A DNA stretch of 64,000 nucleotides from positions 1 through 64,000 of the forward strand of contig MU858175.1 in NCBI GenBank assembly GCA_033297075.1. Direction: 5' to 3'. Below the pieces are notes generated by a model, which was not told where the DNA came from, ran no database searches, and saw nothing but the letters and a program-made list of their open reading frames with translations. This document shows positions 1 to 11,933 of the stretch, piece after piece. The position numbers were made by a program, and so were the translations under genes. The first letter of the stretch is position 1. Each line of letters opens with the position of its first letter. The stretch is from Rhypophila decipiens (taxonomy: Eukaryota; Ascomycota; Sordariomycetes; Sordariales; Naviculisporaceae).

Positions 1-390
1 TATAGGCTGCAATACGTGACTTGGCTTACAAGCAAGTCAACGTTCCACCTTTTAGTGGTGTTATGGTAGTAGCCATTGCAGCCTATCCCATGACAACAGC
101 AGAATATTCAAGTTGGATCGCTCGTCAATTCTAACGCTGCGCATTGCCAAGCTCCAACTCATGCCAGCGCGACCCGCACTAAAAGAGAAAACGACATGAG
201 AAGCAGTTAGAGCCGCCAAACATATCACCACCAGATGGCGTCATAATCCAGGCCAGATTACCAGCGAATATATCATTCCTCCGCAAGCCTTCCATTCTGC
301 ACTGCATACAAGTGTAGGTATTTAGGGAAATTCTGAGGGCGCCTCAGATTTATCACTGCAACAGTTAACGCTCCTGAGCCCCCGGGAGCG
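1..390. other. Intergenic DNA upstream of the MFS gene
   Basis: No credible coding frame. The first 86 bases contain a 12-bp perfect inverted repeat enclosing a second stem (separate entry). The rest is presumably the promoter and leader of the MFS gene. Confidence 0.6.
2..86. repeat. Nested inverted repeat, possible structured element
   Basis: ATAGGCTGCAAT at 2-13 is perfectly complementary to ATTGCAGCCTAT at 75-86. Between them, 14-23 pairs with 33-43 (10 bp with a one-base bulge at 39), and CCAC at 45-48 pairs with GTGG at 55-58. The whole can be drawn as a multi-branched fold. It lacks the invariant bases of a tRNA and I cannot assign a family. Confidence 0.55.
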
Positions 391-2486
391 ATGACGAGAA
401 GCAAGGACAAAGACGGCGCACAGTCGTCAGCAAGGGGGATAGCTGGCCTTGACGCTGCTCCTCGTCCTCTCGAGGCCCCAACCGGGTACGGCGGCGGCAC
501 AGAGACGGAGACTACCAGACTGCTGGGTGCGGGTACCCGCAGGTCCGACTCCGATGGGGAACACGACACGGGTGTCGATGACCGCTGGGCCGGTTTGGAT
601 GATTTTGAAGGTCTTTCTTGGCGGAATAAACCATCAGTACGTCCTTGTCGCCAGTCTGCCTATTTTGCTACCTTGCGTACCCCGTCGTATCTTTGTGGAA
701 ACGATACACGACAGTCCCCGCTCGTTGCACTGCATCCCTCAGGCTTATACAGACTAACTTACACTCGCGATCAAGGTCTTTTGGTTATTATTTCCGTATG
801 CGATATTCACACTTGCCTTTGGAGGGTCAGCTGTACCCAAAGTAAACCTGTATGGCCCCATCATTCCATTTCAGTCCCATGTCGAAACATTGTGGCTCTC
901 AGGGGCTATGGTCGTCTTTACTAATACCGGGCCCCAGGATGGTTGACCTTGTCTGTGGTCGCTACTTTTCCGACCGTCTGGAAGAAGATCCAAACTTCAT
1001 CTTCACTCCGGTGGTACTAGGTGATGATAACCCCCAATGCCGCCACAATAAAGATGTCCTTCAGGGGGTCGCGGCTCTCACTCTCGTCGTCAATGTCACC
1101 ATTGGAATCCTCAGCTCCCTTACTGCCCCCAAGATTGGGGCACTGTCTGATCGTTATGGCCGGAGGCGACTGTTGGTCTTGTGCTCCATGGGTGGGATTA
1201 TGGCAGAGATTATCACCATCTTAGCAGCCACGTTTCCCACTGTCATCCACTACAGATGGCTCATCCTCGGCGCTTTCTTCGACGGTCTGACGGGCTCGTT
1301 CACAGCCGGGAGTGTCCTGAGCCATTCCTACACCAGCGACTGCACCCCACCATCAAAACGAGGCCTGGCGATTGGTTATTTGCACTCATGCCTCTTCGCA
1401 GGGTTGGCACTTGGCCCACTCATTTCCGGATACTTTGTCAAGTGGATGGGGTCTCTTATCTCCATCTTTTATGTCACTCTCGGTTGCCACATTTTCTTCG
1501 TTCTCTTCATCGCCTTCATAATCCCCGAGTCGTTGTCCAAGAAGCGACAGCTCCTGGCCCGCGAGAAGTACGAGGCGAAGAAACAAAACCTTGGGCCAGC
1601 TTCTCTAAAGACGACAAATCCTCTGGCGCCGCTTGAGATTCTCTTCCCTCGGGGTCCAGAAAACAGACGTTTACGACGCAATCTGATCACACTTGCCCTC
1701 TTGGATACGGCCATTATCGGCGCCGCTATGAGTGCAGGCAGTGTCACTATTCTGTACACTCAGGATACGTTTAACTGGGGCAACCTCGAAAGCTCACAGT
1801 TTATTTCCGGAGTCTCCATGGTCCGTGTCATCGTTCTTCTCGGCATCTTCCCCGTCATAAACTACATCTTCCGCATCCGGCCCGAAGCTCGGAGGCGGCG
1901 AGAGTCCGGAGTGGCTCTGGTAGAGAAGAATTCCGGGGCGGACAAGCTGGACATTTGGATCATACGCATCGCCCTGCTTTCGGATGTTATCGGTGTGACG
2001 GGGTACATTTTTGTACGAACAAGTGCCCTGTTTGTCATCTGCGCTGTCTTTACGGCATTTGGGGGACTCGGGTCTGCCACGATCCAGTCGGCGCTCAGCA
2101 AGCATGTGCCATCCGAGAGTGTTGGTCAGCTACTCGGTGCCATCGGGTTAATGCATGCTAGCTCGAGAATCGTGTTCCCCGTCATCTTCAACGCCCTGTA
2201 CTACGCCACGGTGAAGATATATCCGCAGGCCTTCTTTGTACTACTCACCGCCATATTCGGCGTGTGCATGCTTGCATCATGGCTAATCAGGCCTCACGGT
2301 ACGTGGTTTCTAAACGCCATGTTTTCCCTTGTTATTACAATTTTTAACTAACACTTGACGTGTCCAGTTTACATGAAGGAGAGCTATGAGTCGGCTCCTG
2401 CTTCCTCATCGGAAGATGCCAGGCTATTAGCAACGGCCGGCGCACAAGCCAGACTCGAAAATGAGGAAATCCTTCCTATCATTTGA
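391..2486 (+). CDS. Major facilitator superfamily transporter
   Basis: Predicted exons are 391-636, 776-849, 938-2298 and 2368-2486, giving 599 aa; phases fit and CTAAC/CTAAT-like branch points lie in the first two introns. The N-terminal ~80 residues are hydrophilic. Membrane segments begin with FWLLFPYAIFTLAFGG, and the MFS signature between segments 2 and 3 is seen as GALSDRYGRRRLL. A second half follows a charged central loop (about residues 310-345). The layout matches the 12-segment proton-coupled antiporters that fungal annotations call Tet/TCR-like MFS. Likely a plasma- or vacuolar-membrane exporter or importer; the substrate cannot be deduced. The last exon adds a short hydrophilic cytosolic tail. 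No neighbouring biosynthetic genes suggest a toxin-efflux role. Confidence 0.88.
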
Positions 2487-3252
2487 GGAGGGACTTATCC
2501 TTTTTCGGTCCCAGTGACAACCTCATGAAATTCTCATATATATGTTTTCTTTTTATTTGTTAGGGAGAGCATTGACATTTTGGTGACATGACTTTGGGAT
2601 ATTTGGGGGTTCTGGATGAACTTGGTTATGGTCAATATTTGGATATCGAAGCTAGAAGAGTGTTGGGTTAGTTGTCCTTCTCGAACCGTGGTTTTCATGA
2701 TCCTGTACCACATTTCTGGCTGAATATCATAGAATAGAGGTTGTCAGACTCTCAGCTACCTAGAGAGGAGTTGGAAAGGGGGCTATATATAGTGCTGACT
2801 AAGACGACGGTTGTTACGTCATTTCCATGGGAAGGAAGCCGGTCTTTGTCTCGAAACCACGGATGGTACCAACAACAAAGATAAGGCAGGTGGCAGGTAC
2901 TAACATGAAAATAATGCCGTATTATACTCAGTTCTTGAAGTTTTCTATGGAGGTTCAAATAAGATGAAGACGGGGCTAGCTATCATGTGCTCTGGTCGTC
3001 AGCTTACAGCATGCTGTATTGCCTGGTGTGGTGGGAGCTAAATTTAGCGGTTAAAGGCCCGGGAAATGATTCGCACCGCCGGAGCCCAGACCTTTCCCGG
3101 GCGTCGAACAGAACCGGAACAGCAAAGTTCAACACACCAACAAACAAAATATACCAAGTCCAACCAGCACGATATAGCTGTCCGTATGAGGAGTGTATTT
3201 GCCGTGTGTGATACATATCTCACCGAATAGAGCAGCAAGCAGTTAGGTGCCC
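2487..3252. other. Intergenic DNA between MFS and FHIT genes
   Basis: Presumed 3' region of the MFS gene and promoter of the HIT gene. I see no gene or clear repeat. Confidence 0.6.
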
Positions 3253-4248
3253 ATGCCGGGATTCTATGGAACGACTCGCGTCCATCCGCTTGCTTCTCTG
3301 AAACGACGGCTTTCATTATTCTGCAACTCCACAACAACAAGTATCGTCACCTCTCGCCTCAAACAGGAAACGCCCTGGCCAGTATTTATTTCGAACCACC
3401 ACTCTCGGAGCTTATACCTAGGAACTTTAACCAATAAATCACCCAGGAAGAATAGCAGTCACATTGGAGGATCGGAGAGATATTTCTCACTACTAAAAAA
3501 GAAGGACGCCACCATCATCATGGACGACAGCACAACGACGACGAGCAATGGCTCATCAAAGCACAACAGCAAAACCGACCGCGGCGAAAAACCCATCTAC
3601 TTTGGTCCATTCGAAGTAACAAACCAAGTATTCCTCACAACACCGCATTCCTTCGCCCTGGTGAACCTCAAACCCCTTCTCCCAGGGCACGTGCTCGTGT
3701 GCCCCCTCCGACGAGCAAAACGACTCACGGACCTGTCAGCAGTTGAGATAACAGATTTATTCAGCTCTGTGCAAAAGGTTCAGCGCATGTTGGCTAGATA
3801 TTACTTTTCTGTTGCCGGCAACAACAGCCACCACGACGAGAAAGGGAACGGCCAAGAAGAAGAAGAATTATGTGCAATGGGCTCATTCAACATAGCCGTG
3901 CAAGACGGACCGGAAGCAGGGCAGACGGTCTCGCACGTCCATGTGCATGTTATACCGAGGATCAAGGGGTCTACGGCCAAGGACGTCGAGACGCCGAGCG
4001 ACGAGCTGTATGATCGGATGGCGGGGGAGGATGGGAATGTCGGGGGGGCTCATTGGGATCGTCTGCATCATCGGAATCAGAATCATGAGACGACGAGAGA
4101 TATGGACGGGGCGAGTAGGAGACCGGAGCCGGGCGGGCAGTTTCCTAGTATCGAGGATAGTCAGCGGGTTGCGCGGGGGATGGAGGAGATGGAAGCGGAG
4201 GCGGAGGTTTTTAGGGAGGTCTTGAGGGGGATGGAGTTGGACGGTTGA
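3253..4248 (+). CDS. HNT2: FHIT-type HIT hydrolase (bis(5'-adenosyl)-triphosphatase)
   Basis: Single-exon gene. The core starts near GPFEVTNQVFLTT and carries the fragile-histidine-triad hallmarks: NLKPLLPGHVLVCPLRR, a glutamine-containing FNIAVQDGPEAGQTV segment, and the triad HVHVHV with histidines at 139, 141 and 143 counted from the ATG at 3520. The family cleaves Ap3A to AMP and ADP. Two starts are possible. ATG 3520 (242 aa) has a purine at -3 and G at +4. ATG 3253 (331 aa) adds 89 residues rich in Arg, Ser, Thr and Lys with few acids, like a mitochondrial presequence. A Gly/Arg/Glu-rich acidic stretch follows the triad; yeast HNT2 is also longer than human FHIT. Family assignment is firm, the start is not. 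Confidence 0.88.
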   Translation: MPGFYGTTRVHPLASLKRRLSLFCNSTTTSIVTSRLKQETPWPVFISNHHSRSLYLGTLTNKSPRKNSSHIGGSERYFSLLKKKDATIIMDDSTTTTSNGSSKHNSKTDRGEKPIYFGPFEVTNQVFLTTPHSFALVNLKPLLPGHVLVCPLRRAKRLTDLSAVEITDLFSSVQKVQRMLARYYFSVAGNNSHHDEKGNGQEEEELCAMGSFNIAVQDGPEAGQTVSHVHVHVIPRIKGSTAKDVETPSDELYDRMAGEDGNVGGAHWDRLHHRNQNHETTRDMDGASRRPEPGGQFPSIEDSQRVARGMEEMEAEAEVFREVLRGMELDG

Positions 4249-6166
4249 GGAAGTATAGTCACTGCCGATGGGTACCCCAGACGGCTTGGAGGAGCCATGG
4301 AGAAGCGGAAATATTCATCGAGCACTACAATCCAGGAGCATATGTAGTTTTTGGTTGGTGCAGAGTCATTATATCGATATTTGGATCGAGAACGGATCCC
4401 GGATTCACCTCTGATCTCAGAACTATATTGAAAGCTTGATTCAACGTCCAAAGGACACACCCGTCATATTGCCTCCATTTATATGCATACTGATCTCGCC
4501 TTGACTACTGCTTCAAGAAGGTATGGAGAAGGATCATCCAAGAGTGAATCAAAATGGTTGGCCTGGAAGACTCCCGGGCTGAGGATGTGCCTCAGAAGCC
4601 GCTGATTTCATGAGGACAGCGCGCATATTTTTGAGTTAGACTTGAATATGGGAAAGTGAGGTAGTACAGGATCCCGCACCTCCTTTTCGACAGACATCAA
4701 GAAGATCTTTACACGTGTATGAACCTGTGACTGGAGGCAAGCACTGGCAAGGTCGGGTTGTCCCCCCACGCCATCTTCGCCAATCGAACTTGAAAGGGGG
4801 AGAGAGGGGAAATGCCTTTGAAACGCAAGACATTTCTTTTGGAGATTGCCATCATTGGAGAGAGATATCGAATATGCATGGCATGTTGCCTCGCCTCTGT
4901 CTTGACTGACTAGATGAGCTGGCTTGGTCAACCTCCGTACCTCCCTAGTAACCAGGTCTACTATAAATACAGAAAACACCTGCCAGTACCCCCTATACGA
5001 ATACAGTTCCGTTGGTATTCGGAACTTGCCTCTCCTCTCCTGTGGCTTGAGTGGGGGGATATGTATTCCTTCTACCGGTACATGCCTCCAAACTCAAATT
5101 GTGCGGGACCGAAATCGGCAGGTTCACTCACAGATTCACAATCAAATAACTGCCTTGCTCCTTCCAAAGAGAACTGACTGACGGCCTCGCCTTAGTCATT
5201 TCTTGCTCAGTAGCTCCGTATTAAAGACTACATTGTCTCGATGTGCAAGTAGTAAAGGAATAATGTTTTTTTCGTCTTCGTTGGTCGTTTGTAAGTGCCC
5301 AGGTTGTCACTCCAATCAAGTCCCGTTTAAAAATTTCTGCCCTTGTGACGCCTCCGGATTAGTGAGCGGCCTAGAGTCCTCTAACATGAGCGCTATTCAG
5401 CTGTGCTGAACAATTCCCGCCTCTCTCTTTCTTCATTACATATTACCACCATCTTGGTCGACAAAAGCAAAAAAGACTCCCCCGCCATTTGTGACTTGGG
5501 AAAAAAGGGTGTCAAAGTCTTGGTCCGGCTTGGAATTCTCTTGGGGCCCTTCTTATCTTATCTCTCTCCCTGAGACAACTCACCACCACTCGATCGTCAC
5601 TGGTCCCCTGTCAAGTGCGGAATACCTCCCGGGATACCAGACATTGGGCAAGCCACGAGGTACCTCAGCTTGGGTCTAGAACTATCATCCGTACCCCGAG
5701 CAGCATATCATCTCAACGAGGCTGCATTATCTGCCGCTTGCCTCCTCTTGGCCAGCTCGTTACTCGTTAACCCGTAGGGGGGTTGCCGCACTGGAATCGA
5801 TCCAACCCTCCCCCGTTTTCCCGACTGCCACTGGATGCTGAATGATATCGCTCAACCATCTTGTCCGTATCTGCTTACCCCTCTCAGGACCGAATTGTGG
5901 TGTCCTGGTCCTCGCCTCCTGCTGTCAATTTCCCAGTATCCGTACATATCCCTATCAATCTATCCCTACCTGGGCTGGACTCGAAGCGTTGGGGTGAAAC
6001 TATCACATTCTTTCCCCATTCTTTGCTGGGCTCGCTATCGGCATCTCCCTTCTGACATTCTATCGCTTCCCCACATAAAAGTTCGGGGCAAGAGTCGTCG
6101 ACTCGCCGAGTCCCCGTCCATTCTGCTGTGTGGTCACTTATATCGGCCCCACTGTCCCCGACTACG
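4249..6166. other. Long upstream region of the Zn2Cys6 regulator
   Basis: About 1.9 kb with only short, unsupported open frames. The last several hundred bases are pyrimidine-rich (CT tracts near 5400-6150), as is usual for promoters and leaders of fungal regulators. An ATG at 5835 opens a 137-codon frame that overlaps the regulator start and could act as an upstream ORF if the transcript begins that far up. Confidence 0.5.
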
Positions 6167-8972
6167 ATGGACGGACAGGGCGCCCAGGTCACAGCTCTCC
6201 CGAGCGGCGCCCTGGCGAAAACCAACGGCAACGGCACCGGCACCGTGAACGGCAACTCGCGTGATGCGCCGGCCAAGAAAAAGTCGAGGCGTACTGCCGA
6301 CCCAGCAAACCAGAAACGCCGATGTGTGAGCACAGCTTGCATCGCCTGCCGGAAGAGGAAGTCAAAGTGTGACGGGGCCCTGCCGAGCTGTGCTGCTTGC
6401 TCTAGCGTCTACGGGACCGACTGTGTCTACGATCCCAACTCGGACCATCGACGCAAGGGAGTCTACCGTGAGAAGATTGATAGCATGAAGGCTCAGAGCT
6501 CGACCCTCCAGATACTAATCGAAGCCATCCTAAATGCCTCGGAGGAAGACGTCCCTGGCATCGTGAAAAAGATACGCACCTGCGAGAGCCTTGACACTGT
6601 CGCCGAGTCGATTCTCAAAGACAACGAAGCTGCTGAGGAGGACGAGCTTGATGAGCAGCAGATCGAAGATGACTTCTCCACGAATATGCCCGTGGAAGGC
6701 GAGAGGGATCTCGCCAGGAAGATGGGAGAGCTCAGGATCGAGAACGGTTCAGTCCGGTTCATTGGTGGAACGTCGTCTCTGATATACCTGGGCGACCCGA
6801 ACGACGCACCCGATGAACCAGAGTCTGACAACTACATGTCGAACGAGGAGCCCATCACCAGTTGGTCCGAGGTCACCAAAGACACCCAATTAGTAATTCA
6901 CTTGATCAACATGTACTTCAACTGGCACTATCCCTACTTCACCACCCTCTCCAAGGCCCTCTTCTACCGGGATTTCTTCAAAGGCAAGCCCTCGGGACAC
7001 ACACGAACAACGGTGTACTGTTCATCCCTGCTTGTCAACGCCATGCTCTGTCTGGGGTGCCACTTTACCTCTGTCGCCGGCGCCTTTGCCATACCTGGGG
7101 ACAGCAGGACCAAGGGCGATCACTTCTTTGCCGAAGCCAAGAGGTTAATTATCGAGAACGACGAGTATGAGAAGCCGAAACTTACCACCGTCCAGGCGCT
7201 AGCGCTCATGTCCGTCCGTGAGAATGGTTGCGGTCGAGAAGCCAGAGGTTGGGTGTATAGCGGCATGAGTTTCAGGATGGCACAGGATATCGGTCTCAAT
7301 CTTGATATGGGGGGTACACCATCTGACTCGCTTACCGAGCAGGAAGTGGATGCCAGGAGGATCACCTTTTGGGGCTGCTTTTTGTTCGACAAGTGCTGGT
7401 CCAACTACCTCGGCCGGCTACCGCAAATTCCAAAGAACACCTACAGCGTCCCGAAATACGACGTCTTCCCAGACGAGGACGCCGAGCAGTGGTCTCCATA
7501 TACCGACAGCGGATTTGACCAGTCGTTCAAGCAGCCGTCTAGGACACGAGCGGTAGGACTGCAGCTCTCGAAGCTATGCGAGATCAGCAGCGACCTATTG
7601 ATATTCTTCTACCACCCGAATCATATTGGACGCTCGAGCGGCAAAGCCGTCGAACTGAAGAAGCTTAGCGAGCTTCATCGTCGACTGGAAGAATGGAAAA
7701 AGGAGCTGCCAAAGGAGTTTGAGCCCAAAGAAGGGCAGTTACCCAATGTCATCCTCATGCAGTAAGTCTCTTCGCCACAATATGCTGACACGGCCCATCA
7801 TAATCTAATTTCCTCCCAGTATGTTCTACCATCTACAATACATACACCTATTCCGCCCATTTCTCAAATATACCCCTGAAGCTTCCCCTTTACCAGCCCA
7901 CGTATCCCCGCGCCGGATATGCACAGCAAATGCGAGCGCCATATCCAAACTCATGCGTCTGTATAAAAAGATATACAACCTCAGACAGATATGTAACATC
8001 GCAGTATACATGGTCCACTCGGCCTGCACGATACACATGCTCAACCTCCCGGAAAAGACAGCCAAGCGAGATATCATCCACGGAGTGAAACACCTGGAGG
8101 AGATAGCCGAGGACTGGCTCTGTGCGAGGAGGACTCTGAGCATTATAAGCGTCCTGGCGCGCAAGTGGAACGTCGAAATGCCCGAGGAGGCAGCCATCTT
8201 GCTGCAACGAACAGACGACAGGTTCGGGACATTCAGCACCTCGGACGTGCCCTCGCCCAATAAGACGGCCCTTTCCATGAGTCCCGCGCCTCCAGAGTCA
8301 GCGAGTACTAGTCCGAGGTTAATACAAGACCCACGGCAGTATAGCCCGCTGAACCAGTATAACCAGCTGACGCCGCCGCATATCCCGCGGGATTTATCGC
8401 CCACAGGTTTGCAGGGGGATATAATGGGATCCTTGGGAAGTCTAGACGACATGCAGCAGCAGCAACAACATCAAATTGCACAATTACCCGTCAGCACAGG
8501 GCCGTCTATCTCAATGAGCGATGCCCTTTCGGCCTGGACAATGCCAGTCACCCAGCCTGCTCCTCCTCCTCAGATGGCTCGGTATAACCCACAGGCAGCA
8601 TTCACCCCAGTCCACAGCAACATGCCCTCGACGACGAACTCCCGCACCGGGACGCGCCACGTGAGCCCGAACATATACGGCGGTATCGACGGCCAAGACT
8701 GGTACCTCAAGGATGGCGTCAATTGGCAGCAGAATTTCGAGGCTTGGGGGTTAAGTGCTGCTGCTGCTGCCGGAAATGCCACTGCCACATCGCCGGATCT
8801 TACTGCTGCGAACAACAACAACAATGATGCAGCGGCTGCAGCAGCGGCGGCGGCGTCGATGTTTATGTTTAGGGGTCTCGGGACTAGTACCCGGGGTGGT
8901 AATGAGATGGATGGCATGGGGTTCGACTCGCTTGCTATGGGGACGCTGGATCATTTGCCCATGTTGGATTGA
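6167..8972 (+). CDS. Zn2Cys6 fungal-specific transcription factor
   Basis: Exons 6167-7761 and 7820-8972 (58-bp intron) give 915 aa. The ATG at 6167 is the first in frame before the DNA-binding domain. A basic stretch (KKKSRR) precedes the binuclear cluster, with cysteines at 58, 61, 68, 75, 78 and 86, followed by the linker HRRKGVYREKID. The middle (about 240-650) is a fungal transcription-factor (middle homology) domain. The tail is low complexity: short Gln runs near 8453, an Asn run and Ala runs near 8750-8860, which look like an activation region. Proteins with this cluster and linker are often labelled NirA-like nitrogen regulators; I treat that as unproven. The protein should act in the nucleus; no target can be read from neighbouring genes. 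Confidence 0.9.
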
Positions 8973-10294
8973 GCTACCCTACCCGTCCGTCCGTCCCATT
9001 CTTTTTCATCCCTGGAGAAAAAGGATCAGACTACGTTTCTATCTATCTCCTCGGTTAGCTAAGAGCTTGTTGTGGGGTGAAAGAAAGCAGGATGATAATT
9101 TTACCTGGTTCGGCGGTTCAAGGATTTAAATTTCTGGCTTCTAGGGGGGGTATATACATATTATATAAGGACTGGACACTATACTCTGTCATGTATGAAT
9201 TAATGAATGATGTGATGATTTCTTGGTTGTTGGTTGTTCTCATCAATATGTTGTGGACTGGGTATATATGGGTTTCCTTTTGTTCGGATGAGAACTGGGT
9301 TCTAACTTGGACAGTGGGACAGGGACAAGGACAGCGATTTGTTCTGGCTGGTTTGGTTGTCTTAACTGGATGCCTGTCTGTGGGAATAGGAATATAAACA
9401 AAGCGTGGATTCATCTGGGTAGTTTTACTGGTGCCTCTTGGTTCTGTTGCCCTAGAATACTTCTTGGTGATGTCTGCTCTATACGGCTTCTATATGCCCT
9501 GTCTCGATTTGTTTGTCCGTCTTGTTGTCATATAACCGTCCGGTTGATGCCTTGTCCTTTGGGTACCACCGTTTAGTTTAACTTGAAAGGAATACCAAAG
9601 GAATCCCTGATTTCCGGCAAGACCACACAAGATGTTCGGGATTCAATCAAGATGGATGGATTGTCATTGGTATCATTCTTCCATTTCACACTCTATGGTC
9701 CTAAGAATAGGTATTCAATAATGACCTTCTCCAGCCCAGTGATCAGCTGTGGTCGAGCAAAGTAAGCACCCATATACCCAGACCCGACCCGACCACCCAT
9801 CCCATCCAGGAGAATGCCAAATCAAAGTTGTGATATATAGCTCAAGTAAAGGGTTTCTTTTTCTCGCATCTCACGGGACCAAATGTCGATGAGAAATAGA
9901 AAACCACCAAAACTCGCAAATGATGAAAGAAAAAAGAGATGAACCCCTTGGTAAGATATCAAGGCCCGGTTTTCCCAAAACGCCATTCATACCAAAATAT
10001 AATCTACAGGCAACCCCACCCTGCCCTGCCAAGATGTAAGCGTGGATAAAAGAAAAAGGAAAAGAAAAAAACAGAATATGATGCTGTAGGATCCATGATA
10101 TGCCCCAAGTCCATTGCTGCAAAACATGTAGATTCGTCTCGTTTACCCGTCTGTTCATTCATCAACACCCAGCCCAACATTCAATCCACCCACATACCAC
10201 GCTGACTTGAGCAATAACGTGAATTGAAATGTGGGGATAAAACGTCGTGAATGTCGAAGTCTTAAATCTGTCGCGAACCGTGTCTCTTGATTTA
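8973..10294. other. Convergent intergenic region
   Basis: Holds the 3' regions of the Zn2Cys6 gene (+) and the La gene (-). AT-rich patches and short frames only; no gene seen. Confidence 0.6.
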
Positions 10295-11933
10295 TCACGC
10301 GGCGGCGGCAGCCTCGGTCTTGGCGTCGACTTTCTTCGCGGGAGGGGCGGTTGTGGTATCGTCTTCACGGGCACGCTTGCCGTTGCCATTCTCAACGACT
10401 TTGCCCTGGTCATTCGTCGCCTTGATGACGGGAGGACCATTGCTAGGGGATTGTTAGCGAGTGTTCAGACTAGAAGGAACAATAAGGGTAATTGGTTTAG
10501 TACGTACTCTCTCCTTCCCCCACGGTTACCATTCTGGTTTCCCCGTCCCCGTCCCCCACGCCCACCGCGCCCACCACGCCCACCGCGCCCGCCGCGTCCG
10601 CCACGGCCACCTCTGTCGCTCTTGAACCCGTTCTTTTTCTCTTCGCCATTCTCATTCTTATTCCTGTTATCTTGTCCATTGCCATTGCCATTGCCACGGC
10701 CGCGACCGCCACGTCCACGGAAACCACCACGGCCACGAGTGCTGGGGTCAAAGGTTTTGCCCTCAAAGAATTTAGCCTTGCTCGCGCCGGCCTTCACGGT
10801 TCCAGCCTTGATAGCCTCGGACTTCTCCGACGTATAAGTTTGCTTCGACTTGACTCGGAGGAAGTGTCCCTTCCAGTTTGCGGGGGGGTCGAGGTTAACG
10901 AACTTTTCGGCGTCTTCCTTGCTATCAAATTCGACCCAGGCTGAGCCTTTGAAAAGATTTCCGGGGGGGTCGGTGCGACGAAGTCTCACGGACATAACTT
11001 TGCCGTGGGATTCGAAAAAGTCTTCGATATCCATTTGAGTAGTTGCTGTCTCGTCTCCAAAACCTTTAACATAAACTGTTGCAGCCATGCGAGACTTGCG
11101 GTCTTTGCCGGATTCCCAAGATAGGACGTAGGGCTCCTTCCGCTTGATGGTTTCTTCACCTTCAGGGCCCTCGAGAACGAGCTTTTCGCTTTCTTTTAGT
11201 GCCGCAACAACAGCCGTGTAAGGCTGGAATCTGCGCATACGCTTGAAGCCGCATATCTGCTTGAGGGATACCGGCTTGTTCTCGGGACCACCGGTCAGAT
11301 TCCACAAGAACTGGTCGGTGGGGAGGTTACCATCGCTGAAGTAAAACTCGATCTGGTCAGGTCGTATTAGTCATGGTCAATGGGTGCAGAATTCAGCGGG
11401 AGGGTGTAACGTACCTGTCTGCGAATCACGAGCGGGTCATCGGTTTCGGGGAGAGTAGAAGGATCAAACTTCTTGTAGTTTGCCTTGGGGTTCTCGGGAT
11501 CAAGATGAGTCTCGGGCAGCAGCATGGGAAGAAGGTCGTATTTGATCCTCTTTTCTTCCTCTTCGGGGGTCAGCTTATCGCTGTCGAGGTCGGCATTGCC
11601 ATCCTTTGCTCCTGTCGTCTCTGCGCTTTCTTCTGTCTGAGGGGTGTCGGCCATTGGGGTATCAGCGTTGGTAGGCTGTGCCTCCGTAGCCTCGGGGGCC
11701 GTCTCTGTCTCGGGGACTTGAGGGGAGTCGGCCATTGCGGTGTCGGTCTTGGTAGACTGTGCCTCCGGAGCCTCGGGGGCAGTCTCTGTCTCGGGGACTT
11801 GAGGGGAGTCGGCCATTGGGGTGTCGGCCTTGGTAGACTGTGCCTCCGGAACCTTGGGGGCGGTCTCTGTCTCAGGGACTGTCTCGGGAACGGCGACAAC
11901 CTGGACCTCGGTTTCCTTGTTGGTATCGCTCAT
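10295..11933 (-). CDS. LHP1: La protein (Lhp1-type RNA chaperone)
   Basis: Exons, 5' to 3': 11933-11415, 11352-10508, 10442-10295 (503 aa). La proteins bind the 3' oligo-U of new RNA polymerase III transcripts in the nucleus and protect pre-tRNAs. The order is: an acidic Glu/Pro/Thr-rich N-terminus with three 27-residue repeats (residues 19-99), a La motif (around VIRRQIEFYFSDGNLPTDQF to KRKEPYVLSW), an RRM (VYVKGFG near 270; GSAWVEFDS), then a long RGG/RG tract and a basic C-terminal tail with KRAR and AKK patches. The 3'-most exon is needed because the second exon otherwise reads into intron; phases agree. The gene is divergent from NAM9 with about 0.8 kb between start codons. Assignment is secure; the repeats and RGG tract are longer than in yeast Lhp1. 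Confidence 0.92.
11637..11879 (-). repeat. Three 81-bp tandem repeats inside the La coding region
   Basis: Three in-frame 27-residue units, each starting VPETETAP and ending in PMADSPQ, AMADSPQ or PMADTPQ. They are imperfect at DNA and protein level and form an acidic, Thr/Pro-rich N-terminal extension. Confidence 0.9.

Noticed and set aside
5835..6248. 137-codon frame overlapping the start of the Zn2Cys6 gene
   Set aside because: Not called as a gene. It could at most be an upstream ORF, and the transcript start is unknown.
10247..10837. Pro/Arg-rich + strand frame of 196 codons
   Set aside because: Antisense of the RGG tract of the La gene; low-complexity GC-rich repeats keep the opposite frame open.
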